A program made the position numbers and the translations under genes. From Novosphingobium sp. Leaf2 (GTDB lineage: Bacteria; Pseudomonadota; Alphaproteobacteria; Sphingomonadales; Sphingomonadaceae): DNA of 64,000 nucleotides. The stretch lies in the NCBI RefSeq assembly GCF_001421325.1, contig NZ_LMJY01000005.1:107387-171386 (forward strand), read 5' to 3'. The notes beneath the pieces are model-generated. The model searched no databases. It had not been told where the DNA came from and saw only the letters and a list, made by a program, of their open reading frames with translations. Position 1 is the stretch's first letter; the number at the start of each line of letters is the position of its first letter. This document shows positions 25,601 to 33,085 of the stretch, piece by piece.

Positions 25601-25908
25601 TCGATATGGGGAATGCGATGAGCGAGGGAGAATGCCCGAACAGCCTTCTGGAGCAGTTCGATGCGGCTTACGCAAACGTCACCCAGGATCGACGCGACAT
25701 ATACGGCGCGCCCGAAGACACCTATCGTCGTATAGCCGCGTTGCGATCCGTTGTGGACGAGTGCCGAGATGCGCAAATCCGCGAGATCCTGGGCATGGTG
25801 GTCATCAAGGTTGCGCGTCTAGTCCAGTCGCCAGAACATCTTGATTCGTGGGTTGACGTTGCGGGCTACGCGCGGTGTGGCGTGATGTTGCTGAACGACC
25901 GAAATTAA
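25597..25908 (+). CDS. DUF6378-like small protein
   Basis: A 103-aa helical protein resembling DUF6378 proteins, which are common in phages and mobile elements: an N-terminal DIYGAPEDTYRRIAAL segment, a central VVIKVARLVQSPEHLDSWVD and a final DVAGYARCGVMLL. GTG 25597 overlaps the PIN gene by 4 bp; ATG 25606 or 25618 are alternative starts. It is the last gene of the four-gene operon 23266-25908. The function of the family is unknown; the short His/Asp-containing helices recall nucleotide pyrophosphohydrolase (MazG-like) folds, which is only a suggestion. Confidence 0.7.
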   Translation: MIDMGNAMSEGECPNSLLEQFDAAYANVTQDRRDIYGAPEDTYRRIAALRSVVDECRDAQIREILGMVVIKVARLVQSPEHLDSWVDVAGYARCGVMLLNDRN

Positions 25909-26010
25909 GAGGCCAACGGCGCTCGCCGGGTCCTCCACTAAGTTTGTTCCATGATGGTGTTAAATTCGAATTGCGGCGTCCGGATCGGAAGCTAGGTCGT
26001 AAGGAAGTCG

Positions 26011-27132
26011 ATGCTAATCGAGAGAGTGATCAGTCCCGCGTCCGGCGTAGTGGAGCTTTGGTGGGCCGAAAGCAGTCCCGGGCGAGAAGGGGCACTCGTC
26101 AGCAAGATTGCCGATGAACAGCCGTTGGAGATTATGTCTAAAAGCGGAGCACAAGAGCACGGCGCCGTATGCTGGGCGCATCAACAAACGCTAGGAAACA
26201 TAGAGATCCGCTCACCTGACGTTCTCCGACACCTCGCTGGAAAGCGCGCCAACGACGTAGTCTTGCCGTGCGACTTCGTCTACGCCGGAAAATATCGGCA
26301 CGGTGTCCACAGATGGTGGTGCCGGACGCACCAGAGCCACTGGGGTATCAAGGCCGACCTCGCCGAACTGCAGTCTTCCAACGAGTTGAGGTGCGCTAAC
26401 CACGCCCAGCTTATGAGCTACGAGATCGAGCCGTTTGTAGTGAACCTAGATAAGCATGCTGAGGTGGGTATCTGGTGCTCAATGCCCGCAGCGCTTTCGA
26501 CTGCTGAGATCAAACCCCGCCCACCAAAAATTCACGTCCACGTGCGCGACACCCCTCAGGCCGACAAGCGTATCGATAAGGACTTCACAGTCGCATCAAC
26601 CATTCATTCTACCCGGGAGGGTCTGTTTGGCGAGGGTGAACTCGCTCGGGTCGACATCACTCCGGCCGCAGCCTTCAATTTCGTTTGTGCGCTCGAAGCG
26701 CACTTGGAGATGGGGTGTATCGACTGCTCAAATTGTGGCTATCCTCATCTCGACCTTGGAGACTTCGCCAAAACGCCGCATCGCAAGCACTTCTGCGCAA
26801 ATTGCGGACGGGACAGCACTTGGAGTAAGGGTGCGATTATCTCGACGCCGCTAAAGCCGTTGCATGACCGTACTGCGACCCGCCTCACTACTCTTCTGCC
26901 CGATCGAAGTCTTAATCTCGACGACCACAAAGGACGCAACTACACCGTCTGGGCCTCGACCCCGGCAATCGTGTGGACCGCCAGCCGGCCTCAGGAATAC
27001 GGTATTCATGTGCACGTCCACGACGGCGCCGATCGCATCATTGACGAAACCTTCGGCGAAGTAATCTTGAACGGAAAGGCTCTGGTGCGCGAAGAGTTGC
27101 TTCAAGCTATGATTGATCGCACGATCGTCTGA
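26011..27132 (+). CDS. Unknown protein with C4 zinc-ribbon
   Basis: A 373-aa protein with no family I can name. Residues about 235-268 contain a likely zinc-binding knuckle pair: C-x2-C-x2-CG followed by a PHLDLGDF segment, then HFCANCGR. A further Cys/His group lies near residues 88-128 (VLPCDF; WWCRTHQSHWG; LRCANHAQ). Two similar segments, KIHVHVRDT and GIHVHVHDG, each followed by a D-(K/R)-x-I-D motif (DKRIDKDF; DRIIDETFGEV), suggest an internal duplication of a beta domain. It is preceded by a 102-bp gap and is not tightly coupled to its neighbours. Confidence 0.6.
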   Translation: MLIERVISPASGVVELWWAESSPGREGALVSKIADEQPLEIMSKSGAQEHGAVCWAHQQTLGNIEIRSPDVLRHLAGKRANDVVLPCDFVYAGKYRHGVHRWWCRTHQSHWGIKADLAELQSSNELRCANHAQLMSYEIEPFVVNLDKHAEVGIWCSMPAALSTAEIKPRPPKIHVHVRDTPQADKRIDKDFTVASTIHSTREGLFGEGELARVDITPAAAFNFVCALEAHLEMGCIDCSNCGYPHLDLGDFAKTPHRKHFCANCGRDSTWSKGAIISTPLKPLHDRTATRLTTLLPDRSLNLDDHKGRNYTVWASTPAIVWTASRPQEYGIHVHVHDGADRIIDETFGEVILNGKALVREELLQAMIDRTIV

Positions 27133-27323
27133 CTTGCTCGAACATTGCGGTCATACTGAAGTGGCTGCGCTAACCTCGGGTCGCAGGGCGAGTCGTTGGC
27201 TTCGTAGTTCCCAGATCTTGAGGGTAGTTCGGGTCTGTCCGATAAGCTGACATGGCCGCGGCCCTGTGCACCACTCTGGCATGTCCGCGACAGCGCCCGA
27301 AGCATATGCAAAGAGACGGCTTG

Positions 27324-27367
27324 CGTTTAAGTTTCAACCCCTCTAACGAGGGGTTGAAACTTAAACG
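27324..27367. repeat. Perfect 44-nt palindrome (20-bp arms, 4-nt loop)
   Basis: Left arm CGTTTAAGTTTCAACCCCTC (27324-27343), loop TAAC, and an exactly complementary right arm (27348-27367). The GGAG ribosome-binding site of the gene at 27377 shares the last base of the right arm (27367-27370). As RNA it would be a very stable hairpin pressed against the ribosome-binding site; as DNA it could be an extended operator for the XRE regulator two genes on. No T-run follows, so simple termination is unlikely. No second copy is seen in this window. Confidence 0.9.
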
Positions 27368-27376
27368 GAGTCGTAA

Positions 27377-28009
27377 ATGCCGTCGTTTGCTACCGCTATA
27401 GTTGAGGGTGAGCGTCCCGTATCCGACCGGCTGAATGATTTCGGTCTCGTGCTCGAGCAAATTCAAGCTGTTGGTATGGCGGCGCGCACCTGGGCAGATG
27501 ACGCAAGTCCCTTGATGCCTATTAATGCTCCCGGGACGTTGGCCTACATTTATGGTGTTATGGAATTACGGCAGCAGATTCTAGATGGCGTTTGGGCCGC
27601 AGATCGGACGTGCGGCATCGAGGCAGTGGTCAATCGCGATCTCAAAATGCGTATCGGGTTCCAGAATGTAGATCGAGCCTGCGATCCCGATTTTCCGCCT
27701 AACCCGCGGTCCGCGAAAGGCAGCGCCTCCGAGAGCCTCTGTGGCCCAACCTTGTTCGAGCATGCGGGTATTGATGCGGGGCCACTCACTGGGGTGAAGG
27801 CGGATGGCATCCCAACTTACTACGTGATGGTGGGTGAGGACGGTAGCCTTGAGCTTTCTCACCCTGTGATCAGCAACGGGTCCTACAAGCATTTCCACGA
27901 GCGCATCTTTATCATTTCCCCGAACCGCGATTGGGCTGAGGAAATCAATCCGGATACCGCTCCCCTCGACGACTTCGATATCGAAATCCGTTTCAAAGAT
28001 AGCGCATGA
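27377..28009 (+). CDS. Unknown protein paired with XRE-ImmA
   Basis: A 210-aa protein without recognisable family. It has an N-terminal helical part (DRLNDFGLVLEQIQAVGMAA; GTLAYIYGVMELRQQILDG) and a C-terminal beta-rich part (YYVMVGEDGSLELSHPVIS; HERIFIISPNRDWAEEIN; FDIEIRFKDS). Start codon 27377 has GGAG at the right distance, and a 44-nt palindrome ends just 9 bp upstream. The 3' end overlaps the XRE-ImmA gene by 4 bp. Overlap with an Xre-COG2856 regulator is the common layout of toxin-antitoxin-like pairs, so this may be the toxin or effector; that is an inference from context. Confidence 0.6.
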   Translation: MPSFATAIVEGERPVSDRLNDFGLVLEQIQAVGMAARTWADDASPLMPINAPGTLAYIYGVMELRQQILDGVWAADRTCGIEAVVNRDLKMRIGFQNVDRACDPDFPPNPRSAKGSASESLCGPTLFEHAGIDAGPLTGVKADGIPTYYVMVGEDGSLELSHPVISNGSYKHFHERIFIISPNRDWAEEINPDTAPLDDFDIEIRFKDSA

Positions 28010-29076
28010 CCTTTTCTTCACATCGCCTCATAGTCGCACGGCAAAGGCGCAAGCTGTCTGGTAAAGACTTGGCCGATCGTGCCGGTCTGACGCCGGTCAC
28101 TATTTCCAAGGCCGAGAATGGGCATCAGGTCGAGACGGCGACGGCGGAAAAGATCGCCAAAGCGCTGGAATACCCGCTCGACTTCTTTTTTCTGGATGCG
28201 CCCGAGATTGTAGAAGCTGATACAGTTAGCTTTCGAAGTCTGAAGAAGATGAGTGCTGCGGAACGGGACGCCTCGCTCGCAGCTGGTGTTCTCGGTATCG
28301 AACTTTACGAGTGGATCGACGGTCGTTTTGATTTGCCTGCGACCGACCTCATCGATCTCAACAAGGAACGGAGCCGTCCGGAAAGTGCGGCACGTCTGCT
28401 GAGGCAGCATTGGGGTTTGGGTGACCGGCCCATTGGTAACGTGCTCAAACTGCTGGAATCCAAGGGTGTGCGCGTCCTCTCCCTTTCTGAGAACACGCAG
28501 AATGTGGATGCCTATTCCTTCTGGCGTAGCGATCGTGCTTACATCTTCCTAAATCAGGAAAAGACTGCCGAACGGTCTATTTTCGACAGTGCGCATGAAC
28601 TCGGCCATTTGGTCCTTCATCATCACGCCGGTGCGCGAAATGACAAGGGCGCTGAGTATCAAGCTGATCAATTCGCTTCGGCGTTTCTCATGCCCGAGCA
28701 TGATATCAAGAACGAGTTGTCCAACGTTGTCTCGCCGCAACAGATCATCCGAGCAAAGAAGCGCTGGAAGGTGTCGGCGATGGCGCTTGCCTACAGACTG
28801 CACAGTCTCAAGCTTCTGTCGGATTGGAACTACCGGGCTTTTTGTATCGAGCTTGGGAAGCTGGGATATCGAAGCGGAGAGCCGGGAGGAATAGAGCGAG
28901 AAAGATCAATCGTCTTGGCGAAGGTTCTAGCTGCGTTGTGGACCAAACGGCTTACCAAAGCGGAAATTGCAAAGGACCTCGCCATGCCGCTCGAAGAAAT
29001 CGAAACTTTGATTTTCAGACTGGCCGGGCCGGAACCATCTTCGGCCGCGAAAGCGAGCCTTTCGCTAGTTTCATGA
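28006..29076 (+). CDS. XRE-family HTH and ImmA/IrrE metallopeptidase fusion
   Basis: A 356-aa two-domain regulator. Residues about 5-60 are a clear Cro/C1 helix-turn-helix (IVARQRRKLSGKDLADRAGL; VTISKAENGHQ; AEKIAKALEYPLDFFF). The ImmA/IrrE domain has HELGH in FDSAHELGHLVLHHHA (about residues 195-201) and a helix EYQADQFASAFLMPEHD for the third zinc ligand. The C-terminal ~60 residues add another small helical DNA-binding-like segment (RLTKAEIAKDLAMPLEEIE). Unlike the 23980 protein, its HTH is a strong Xre type. Coupled to the unknown gene upstream by a 4-bp overlap; it likely represses that pair through the palindrome at 27324-27367. Confidence 0.88.
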   Translation: MTFSSHRLIVARQRRKLSGKDLADRAGLTPVTISKAENGHQVETATAEKIAKALEYPLDFFFLDAPEIVEADTVSFRSLKKMSAAERDASLAAGVLGIELYEWIDGRFDLPATDLIDLNKERSRPESAARLLRQHWGLGDRPIGNVLKLLESKGVRVLSLSENTQNVDAYSFWRSDRAYIFLNQEKTAERSIFDSAHELGHLVLHHHAGARNDKGAEYQADQFASAFLMPEHDIKNELSNVVSPQQIIRAKKRWKVSAMALAYRLHSLKLLSDWNYRAFCIELGKLGYRSGEPGGIERERSIVLAKVLAALWTKRLTKAEIAKDLAMPLEEIETLIFRLAGPEPSSAAKASLSLVS

Positions 29077-29141
29077 CTTCGACGGTGACTGAAAGCGAAG
29101 TTTAGACGGGCGCACGCGTGGTCAATCTTCGGGCCCCATAT

Positions 29142-29170
29142 AAAAAGCCGCCAGTCCGTACCTTGGCGGC
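29142..29170 (-). terminator. Rho-independent terminator (minus strand)
   Basis: On the minus strand GCCGCCA (29170-29164) pairs with TGGCGGC (29153-29147) and is followed at once by TTTTTATA. It lies about 200 bp beyond the stop of the FRG gene and fits termination of that transcript. The convergent XRE-ImmA gene ends 65 bp away on the other side. Confidence 0.65.
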
Positions 29171-29372
29171 GTCGGAAATTGGACGCGGAGTGACCAACAA
29201 GGACCGGTTCCATCGGAGGGGGCGCCGGATCATGGGAGTGCCGATGTTTTCCCTCCACGTGTCGACCGGCAAATTTTAGCCAAGAGCTGACATCCGGCAT
29301 CCGCCTTACTGGCGCGTACAGGCCGCAGCATTCGGCACATCGCTGCTTATACGGCGAAGCGATGTCCACTTA

Positions 29373-30773
29373 TCAATAGAGACCCTCAAGCACGGGGCGA
29401 GACGCCCGCAGCGTCGCGTAGAGCAAATCGTCACTCTCAGGGGGGAAGAGGTCAGTGTCGACGAGGTTGGTAAGCGGTTCGTTCGGCCCAAGCGTGATCT
29501 GCGCAACGATCATGATCCCGTAGAAATTCTGGGTGCGGTTGGTCGCGCCCTGAATGAACCCGGCCTTTTGGAGGCTGAGGCGAGGCGGCAGTTCACGAAG
29601 CCACCCGTCGCTCCCCCAGAATAGTTCGTTGCCATGGTGATAAAACCCTCCCCGGCTCTCGGCGAACACATAGATTACCCGGCCCGGCTTCGGCGGCGCA
29701 CAGCGCATCAGCTGATGCTCATCCATGCTCGCCTGCGTAAAATAGAGCGCGACGTCGAGATCTTCGGTTAGATCAAGGAGCGAGGTATAATAGCCATATT
29801 GTTGCAGCGTGATCGCGAACGGCCGCTTTTTCATGAACGAGAAGAACCACTGCCGCAGATCGTCCGCCTCTTCGGGCCAATCGAGATGCGGCGGCTCCCC
29901 GATCTGAAGCGGACTCATCTGGATCTTCATCAGCAGTTCGGCGAAATGCGCATCCTCACCATCGGCTAACACGCGCTCGATCAGCGGTAAAAAACGCGCA
30001 TCATGGTCGAACCAATGCTTATTTTGGCGCATCAGCCAGATTATGAAAGGTTTGTTCCACTGATGGTTCGGCCCAGCAATGGCGAAGCCATAGTTCATCC
30101 TCTCTGGATTCTGCTTGGCATAGCGCTCCAGCGAGGGGGTCAGCGACGGCAGCGATCGACCATACAGTTGATGCGAGATCCAGGCATCGCGCGGGAGTAA
30201 ATACTCTTGGCGCTGGCCGCGGAACCATAGCCGCTTGACCGGCAGCTGTCCGCAGAAAAGCTCCCCAAGATCATAGACATGTCGCTCCAGTTCTTCACGC
30301 GTGTCGGCGTGAAGCTCGATCGGCCGCACGACTGGAAAAGCGAAATCCGATCCGTCAGTTGGAGCAAGTTCGTGAACTGACGGGATACGCCTCGATTTAA
30401 AGGCGAATGCGCTCTTCTTTTGTTCGGCCCGCGCCAGCAGTTCCTGCGCCTCGATAAAATTATCGGTGCCCTGAAGATCAAGACGTAGCGTGGTTCCGCC
30501 GGTGTCGACGCGGAAGCGCCAACCGGTCATCGTGTCGACCAGGACCGGCTCGGAGCTGAAATCACCGGGTTCGGGCGCCCAGGGCTTCATCTGCCCCATA
30601 GGCTGACCATAAGGATCCCGATCCATCGCCCCCATCGGCCTCAATCCGAAGGCGAGATAGGCGGCGGCCCGGCTCGCATCCGGTACCAACTCGGCCACGC
30701 GCTGCGCTTCCGCGGGATGCGCCGCCGGCGAATAGTTTGCCCAGCCGAGCGCGTCGTTTTTGTCGTCGTCCAC
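29373..30773 (-). CDS. FRG-domain protein
   Basis: A 466-aa protein with an FRG domain in its C-terminal half: RLWFRGQRQEYLLPRDAW (about residues 181-198), then LQQYGYYTSLLDLTEDLDVA (about 321-340) with ALYFTQ, and LSLQKAGFIQGATNR (about 399-413). FRG proteins carry an F-R-G motif of unknown biochemistry and are common in defence islands, sometimes resembling ADP-ribosyltransferases. The first ~150 residues are unlike known domains. A single gene on the minus strand with its own terminator, convergent with the XRE-ImmA pair. Confidence 0.8.
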   Translation of the reverse strand: MDDDKNDALGWANYSPAAHPAEAQRVAELVPDASRAAAYLAFGLRPMGAMDRDPYGQPMGQMKPWAPEPGDFSSEPVLVDTMTGWRFRVDTGGTTLRLDLQGTDNFIEAQELLARAEQKKSAFAFKSRRIPSVHELAPTDGSDFAFPVVRPIELHADTREELERHVYDLGELFCGQLPVKRLWFRGQRQEYLLPRDAWISHQLYGRSLPSLTPSLERYAKQNPERMNYGFAIAGPNHQWNKPFIIWLMRQNKHWFDHDARFLPLIERVLADGEDAHFAELLMKIQMSPLQIGEPPHLDWPEEADDLRQWFFSFMKKRPFAITLQQYGYYTSLLDLTEDLDVALYFTQASMDEHQLMRCAPPKPGRVIYVFAESRGGFYHHGNELFWGSDGWLRELPPRLSLQKAGFIQGATNRTQNFYGIMIVAQITLGPNEPLTNLVDTDLFPPESDDLLYATLRASRPVLEGLY

Positions 30774-31124
30774 CCGAACTCCTTCATACGCTCATTGTCT
30801 ACGGTCGCGTAGCTCCTTCCGCGTCACGCCGCGTCGCGGAACGGATCGCAAATCCACCCAATAATCCGAAAACAAAATGCTTAGTCGACCCGTCCGCGGG
30901 GAACAACGCCGGGTTTCGGCAATCGCAGCTGCCATACATACCTGGCTGGCTCTGGTCGCGAGCTGCCGGAAGAGCGGAAGGTCTGCACCTGGGGAGCCGA
31001 ATTCTGGCTCTGAGCGTCTCATAAGGGTCGACAACTGCCCCGCAAAACGCCTGTCGAACGTGCATATTGTTATCCGGTCAAAGCTTGCTGCTGTTGCCTC
31101 GACGTCTGTTTCCTACGTCACTTT
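30774..31124. other. Non-coding stretch between FRG gene and relaxase
   Basis: About 350 bp with no convincing gene, hairpin or repeat. It must contain the minus-strand promoter of the FRG gene at its left end and the 3' flank of the relaxase at its right end. It marks the border between the accessory island and the plasmid mobilisation region. Confidence 0.5.
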
Positions 31125-32255
31125 CTAACGCTCTCGATCACGAGGCTTACGGGCACGTCGGTCAATATCAGGTCGTTGCACTGCCTCGCCCTTCTTTTCT
31201 CGACTGCGAAGATCCGCTGCTTTCCGATCATCGATCATGATCTCCCGCGCCCGCTCCAATCGCCGCGACACCGCCGCCGGCATATCGGCCACGAACCCTT
31301 CGATATCCTCGGCCAGCGCGCGGTCCTCGTCTTTCCCGGTCGTCGCCAGCGCGGCTGCGGCATCTGCGTAAGCCCCCCGGATCTGCTTCTGTCGGCCCAG
31401 CGCCAGCACATCCTCCACCCGACGCTCCGGGTTCTGTGACCGTGCGAACGCCTGCGCGCGCTCTTCGATCAGCCGGTTGAGATCCAACTCCCTCCCCTGC
31501 CCCGCTGTCCGCGCCTCCAGATGGTGCGCCGGCGAACGCACCCGCTTCTGGACATGGCCGCGCGCGCGGCGCGGCGTCGCTTCGGCGGCGATGCCGCGCT
31601 GGCGCAATTCATGGGCGAAGCTCTCGCGCCAATGATGAAGGTCGGCCTTGCGCGGATTGAACCGCGTCCCGTCGACGCCTTGGGTCGCGACGGTCAAGTG
31701 GACATGGGGGTGAGCGGTGTCGGTGTGGAGCGCCACCATATAGCTGAACTGCCCTTCGAACTCGACGCGCGCGAACGCCTGGACGGCATCATGGATGGTT
31801 GCGGCATCGGTCGTACCGCCAGGCATCGACAACACCATCGACATCGAGGTCGGACGGTCCTTGCCATGCGCGTTCATCGCCTGATCGAGCATGTCCCAGT
31901 CGGCGGCGATCGCCTTCAACCGCTTTTCATCGGTGATGATCTCGCCCTCGCTGCTACGGATTTCGAGCTTTCCGTGACGCGAGATGTAGCCGAAATGCTC
32001 GGCAAGATGCCTGGCGCCACGCTGTTTGCCCGAGATCTTGACCATGACCTCGGGGGCCTTGCGCACGATCCGCTCGAGCTTGGCCCGCGCTTGCGCCGCC
32101 GACAGCGCCGGCGCGGCATTGCTACCGTCCCTTCCCTTGCCGCCCGAACGGATCCGTAGTGTCCCCCCACGAAGGCTGCGCTTGCCCCCGGTCGGCGGTC
32201 GCCAGGCTTCCATCAGACTGGGGAGCGGCAGGACACCGTCATCATCCTCATTCAT
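31125..32255 (-). CDS. Relaxase (MobA/VirD2-like)
   Basis: DNA-nicking relaxase that starts conjugative transfer at oriT, 376 aa. The three-histidine metal site is seen in HTDTAHPHVHLTV (about residues 185-197). Upstream regions KISGKQRGARHLAEHFGYIS and the MVLSMPGGTTDAATIHDAVQ segment match the Relaxase/VirD2 domain. A catalytic Tyr is probably one of those in the N-terminal third (HFGYISRHG). The C-terminal third is basic and helical. The start is ATG 32255, overlapping mobC by 8 bp; the longer frame lies inside mobC. It lacks a primase/helicase domain, so it is a small Mob-type relaxase served by the VirB/D4 channel. Confidence 0.87.
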   Translation of the reverse strand: MNEDDDGVLPLPSLMEAWRPPTGGKRSLRGGTLRIRSGGKGRDGSNAAPALSAAQARAKLERIVRKAPEVMVKISGKQRGARHLAEHFGYISRHGKLEIRSSEGEIITDEKRLKAIAADWDMLDQAMNAHGKDRPTSMSMVLSMPGGTTDAATIHDAVQAFARVEFEGQFSYMVALHTDTAHPHVHLTVATQGVDGTRFNPRKADLHHWRESFAHELRQRGIAAEATPRRARGHVQKRVRSPAHHLEARTAGQGRELDLNRLIEERAQAFARSQNPERRVEDVLALGRQKQIRGAYADAAAALATTGKDEDRALAEDIEGFVADMPAAVSRRLERAREIMIDDRKAADLRSREKKGEAVQRPDIDRRARKPRDRER

Positions 32256-32784
32256 CGGCCGTGTCCCAATAGGCCATGTCACCCTTGAGCGCGCGGCCAA
32301 GCACGCGCAACTGATCGGCCACCTCATCCCGGAAGGATGCGACACGCGCGGCCTCGCGCGCCAGGTCGAGACGGGAATCCACCATGGTCGCGGCATGTAG
32401 CGCATGGACCGCCTGGTTGAGATTTATGCCGATCCGGTTGAGTTCGCGCCAGTACTGCGCGATCAGCACCCGGTCGCCACGCGGCGGCGGCGACGTCGCA
32501 TGCAAACGTCGGCGCAACAGCATCACCAGCCACTCGGTCCGTTTGAGGCCGCGCGCATCCGCCGCCGCATCGAGCTGGACGATATCCTCGCGCAGGAGCC
32601 GAAGCTGCAGCCGGTCAGTCGTGCGCGTCCGAGGCGGTGCCGTCACGCTCGACGCATCCCCGGCGTCTTCAAGCGCAGCGTCGATCAGCTTGCGCAGGAG
32701 CGCTGAGCGTCCACCGGCGACAGTCGCCTTAGCATCGAAGCGCGCCGCGAGATCATCGGGCAGACGGAGACCAAAAAACGCCAC
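32248..32784 (-). CDS. MobC-like relaxosome accessory protein
   Basis: A 178-aa DNA-binding auxiliary protein. The N-terminus looks like a ribbon-helix-helix (FFGLRLPDDLAARFDAKAT; ALLRKLIDAAL); the second half has the mobilisation-protein pattern (RLLREDIVQLDAAADARGLK; RTEWLVMLLRRRL; LIAQYWRELNRIGINLNQAV). Such proteins melt or bend oriT for the relaxase. GTG start at 32784; an AT-rich dyad (32796-32808) lies immediately upstream and could be its operator. Confidence 0.82.
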   Translation of the reverse strand: MAFFGLRLPDDLAARFDAKATVAGGRSALLRKLIDAALEDAGDASSVTAPPRTRTTDRLQLRLLREDIVQLDAAADARGLKRTEWLVMLLRRRLHATSPPPRGDRVLIAQYWRELNRIGINLNQAVHALHAATMVDSRLDLAREAARVASFRDEVADQLRVLGRALKGDMAYWDTADE

Positions 32785-32855
32785 ACCCCATTGCTATTGT
32801 TTAACAATGACGGCGCCAAGCCTATCCGGCCCTCACCTAAAACCACTCGTCTTAT

Positions 32856-32873
32856 AGTCTGCTCAAACAGACT
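32856..32873. repeat. 18-bp dyad, copy 1 of 2
   Basis: AGTCTGCTCAAACAGACT, an inverted repeat that matches the copy at 35118-35135 in 17 of 18 positions. The two copies flank the par genes. Possible roles are a protein-binding site (ParB or relaxosome) or a small terminator stem. Confidence 0.6.
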
Positions 32874-32971
32874 CCGGCCCTCTTCAAGCGACGTATCCAA
32901 CCCGAACTGGCATCGGCGGAAAAAAGGAATTTTCTCGAGCGAACCAATTCCCTCCGCCCGTGAAAATGAAG

Positions 32972-33005
32972 ACAGCCGCGCCCCTGAAGAAAGGGGCACG
33001 GCTGT
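32972..33005 (-). terminator. Long hairpin downstream of parB
   Basis: ACAGCCG-C-GCCCCT pairs with AGGGGC-A-CGGCTGT around a GAAGAA loop, with a single mismatch. It lies about 80 bp beyond the parB stop. On the minus strand it is followed by a moderately T-rich stretch (CTTCATTTTC), so it may end the par transcript and insulate oriT. Confidence 0.5.
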
Positions 33006-33085
33006 AAAAATTGTCTGAAAAAGCTCGATCGTTTCGACGCGGAGTGAGGGGTGATTGGATGCGCCCGACCTGCCCCGCCGATGGT

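Larger units (their letters stand above)
32785..33010. other. Candidate oriT and mob promoter region
   Basis: A 226-bp non-coding stretch directly upstream of the mobC-relaxase operon, the usual place for oriT. It contains an AT-rich dyad ATTGTT-T-AACAAT (32796-32808), TATCCGGC (32822-32829), which is one base from the MOBP nick consensus YATCCTGY, an 18-bp dyad (32856-32873) and a longer hairpin (32972-33005). The exact nick site is not proven. Confidence 0.45.

Noticed and set aside
27324..27367. CRISPR repeat (arms contain GTTGAAAC-like ends)
   Set aside because: Only one copy is present, with no spaced repeats and no cas genes. The perfect dyad next to a ribosome-binding site fits regulation better.
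32816..32835. Firm oriT nick-site call at TATCCGGC
   Set aside because: One base differs from the MOBP consensus and the relaxase subfamily is uncertain, so only a candidate oriT region is reported.
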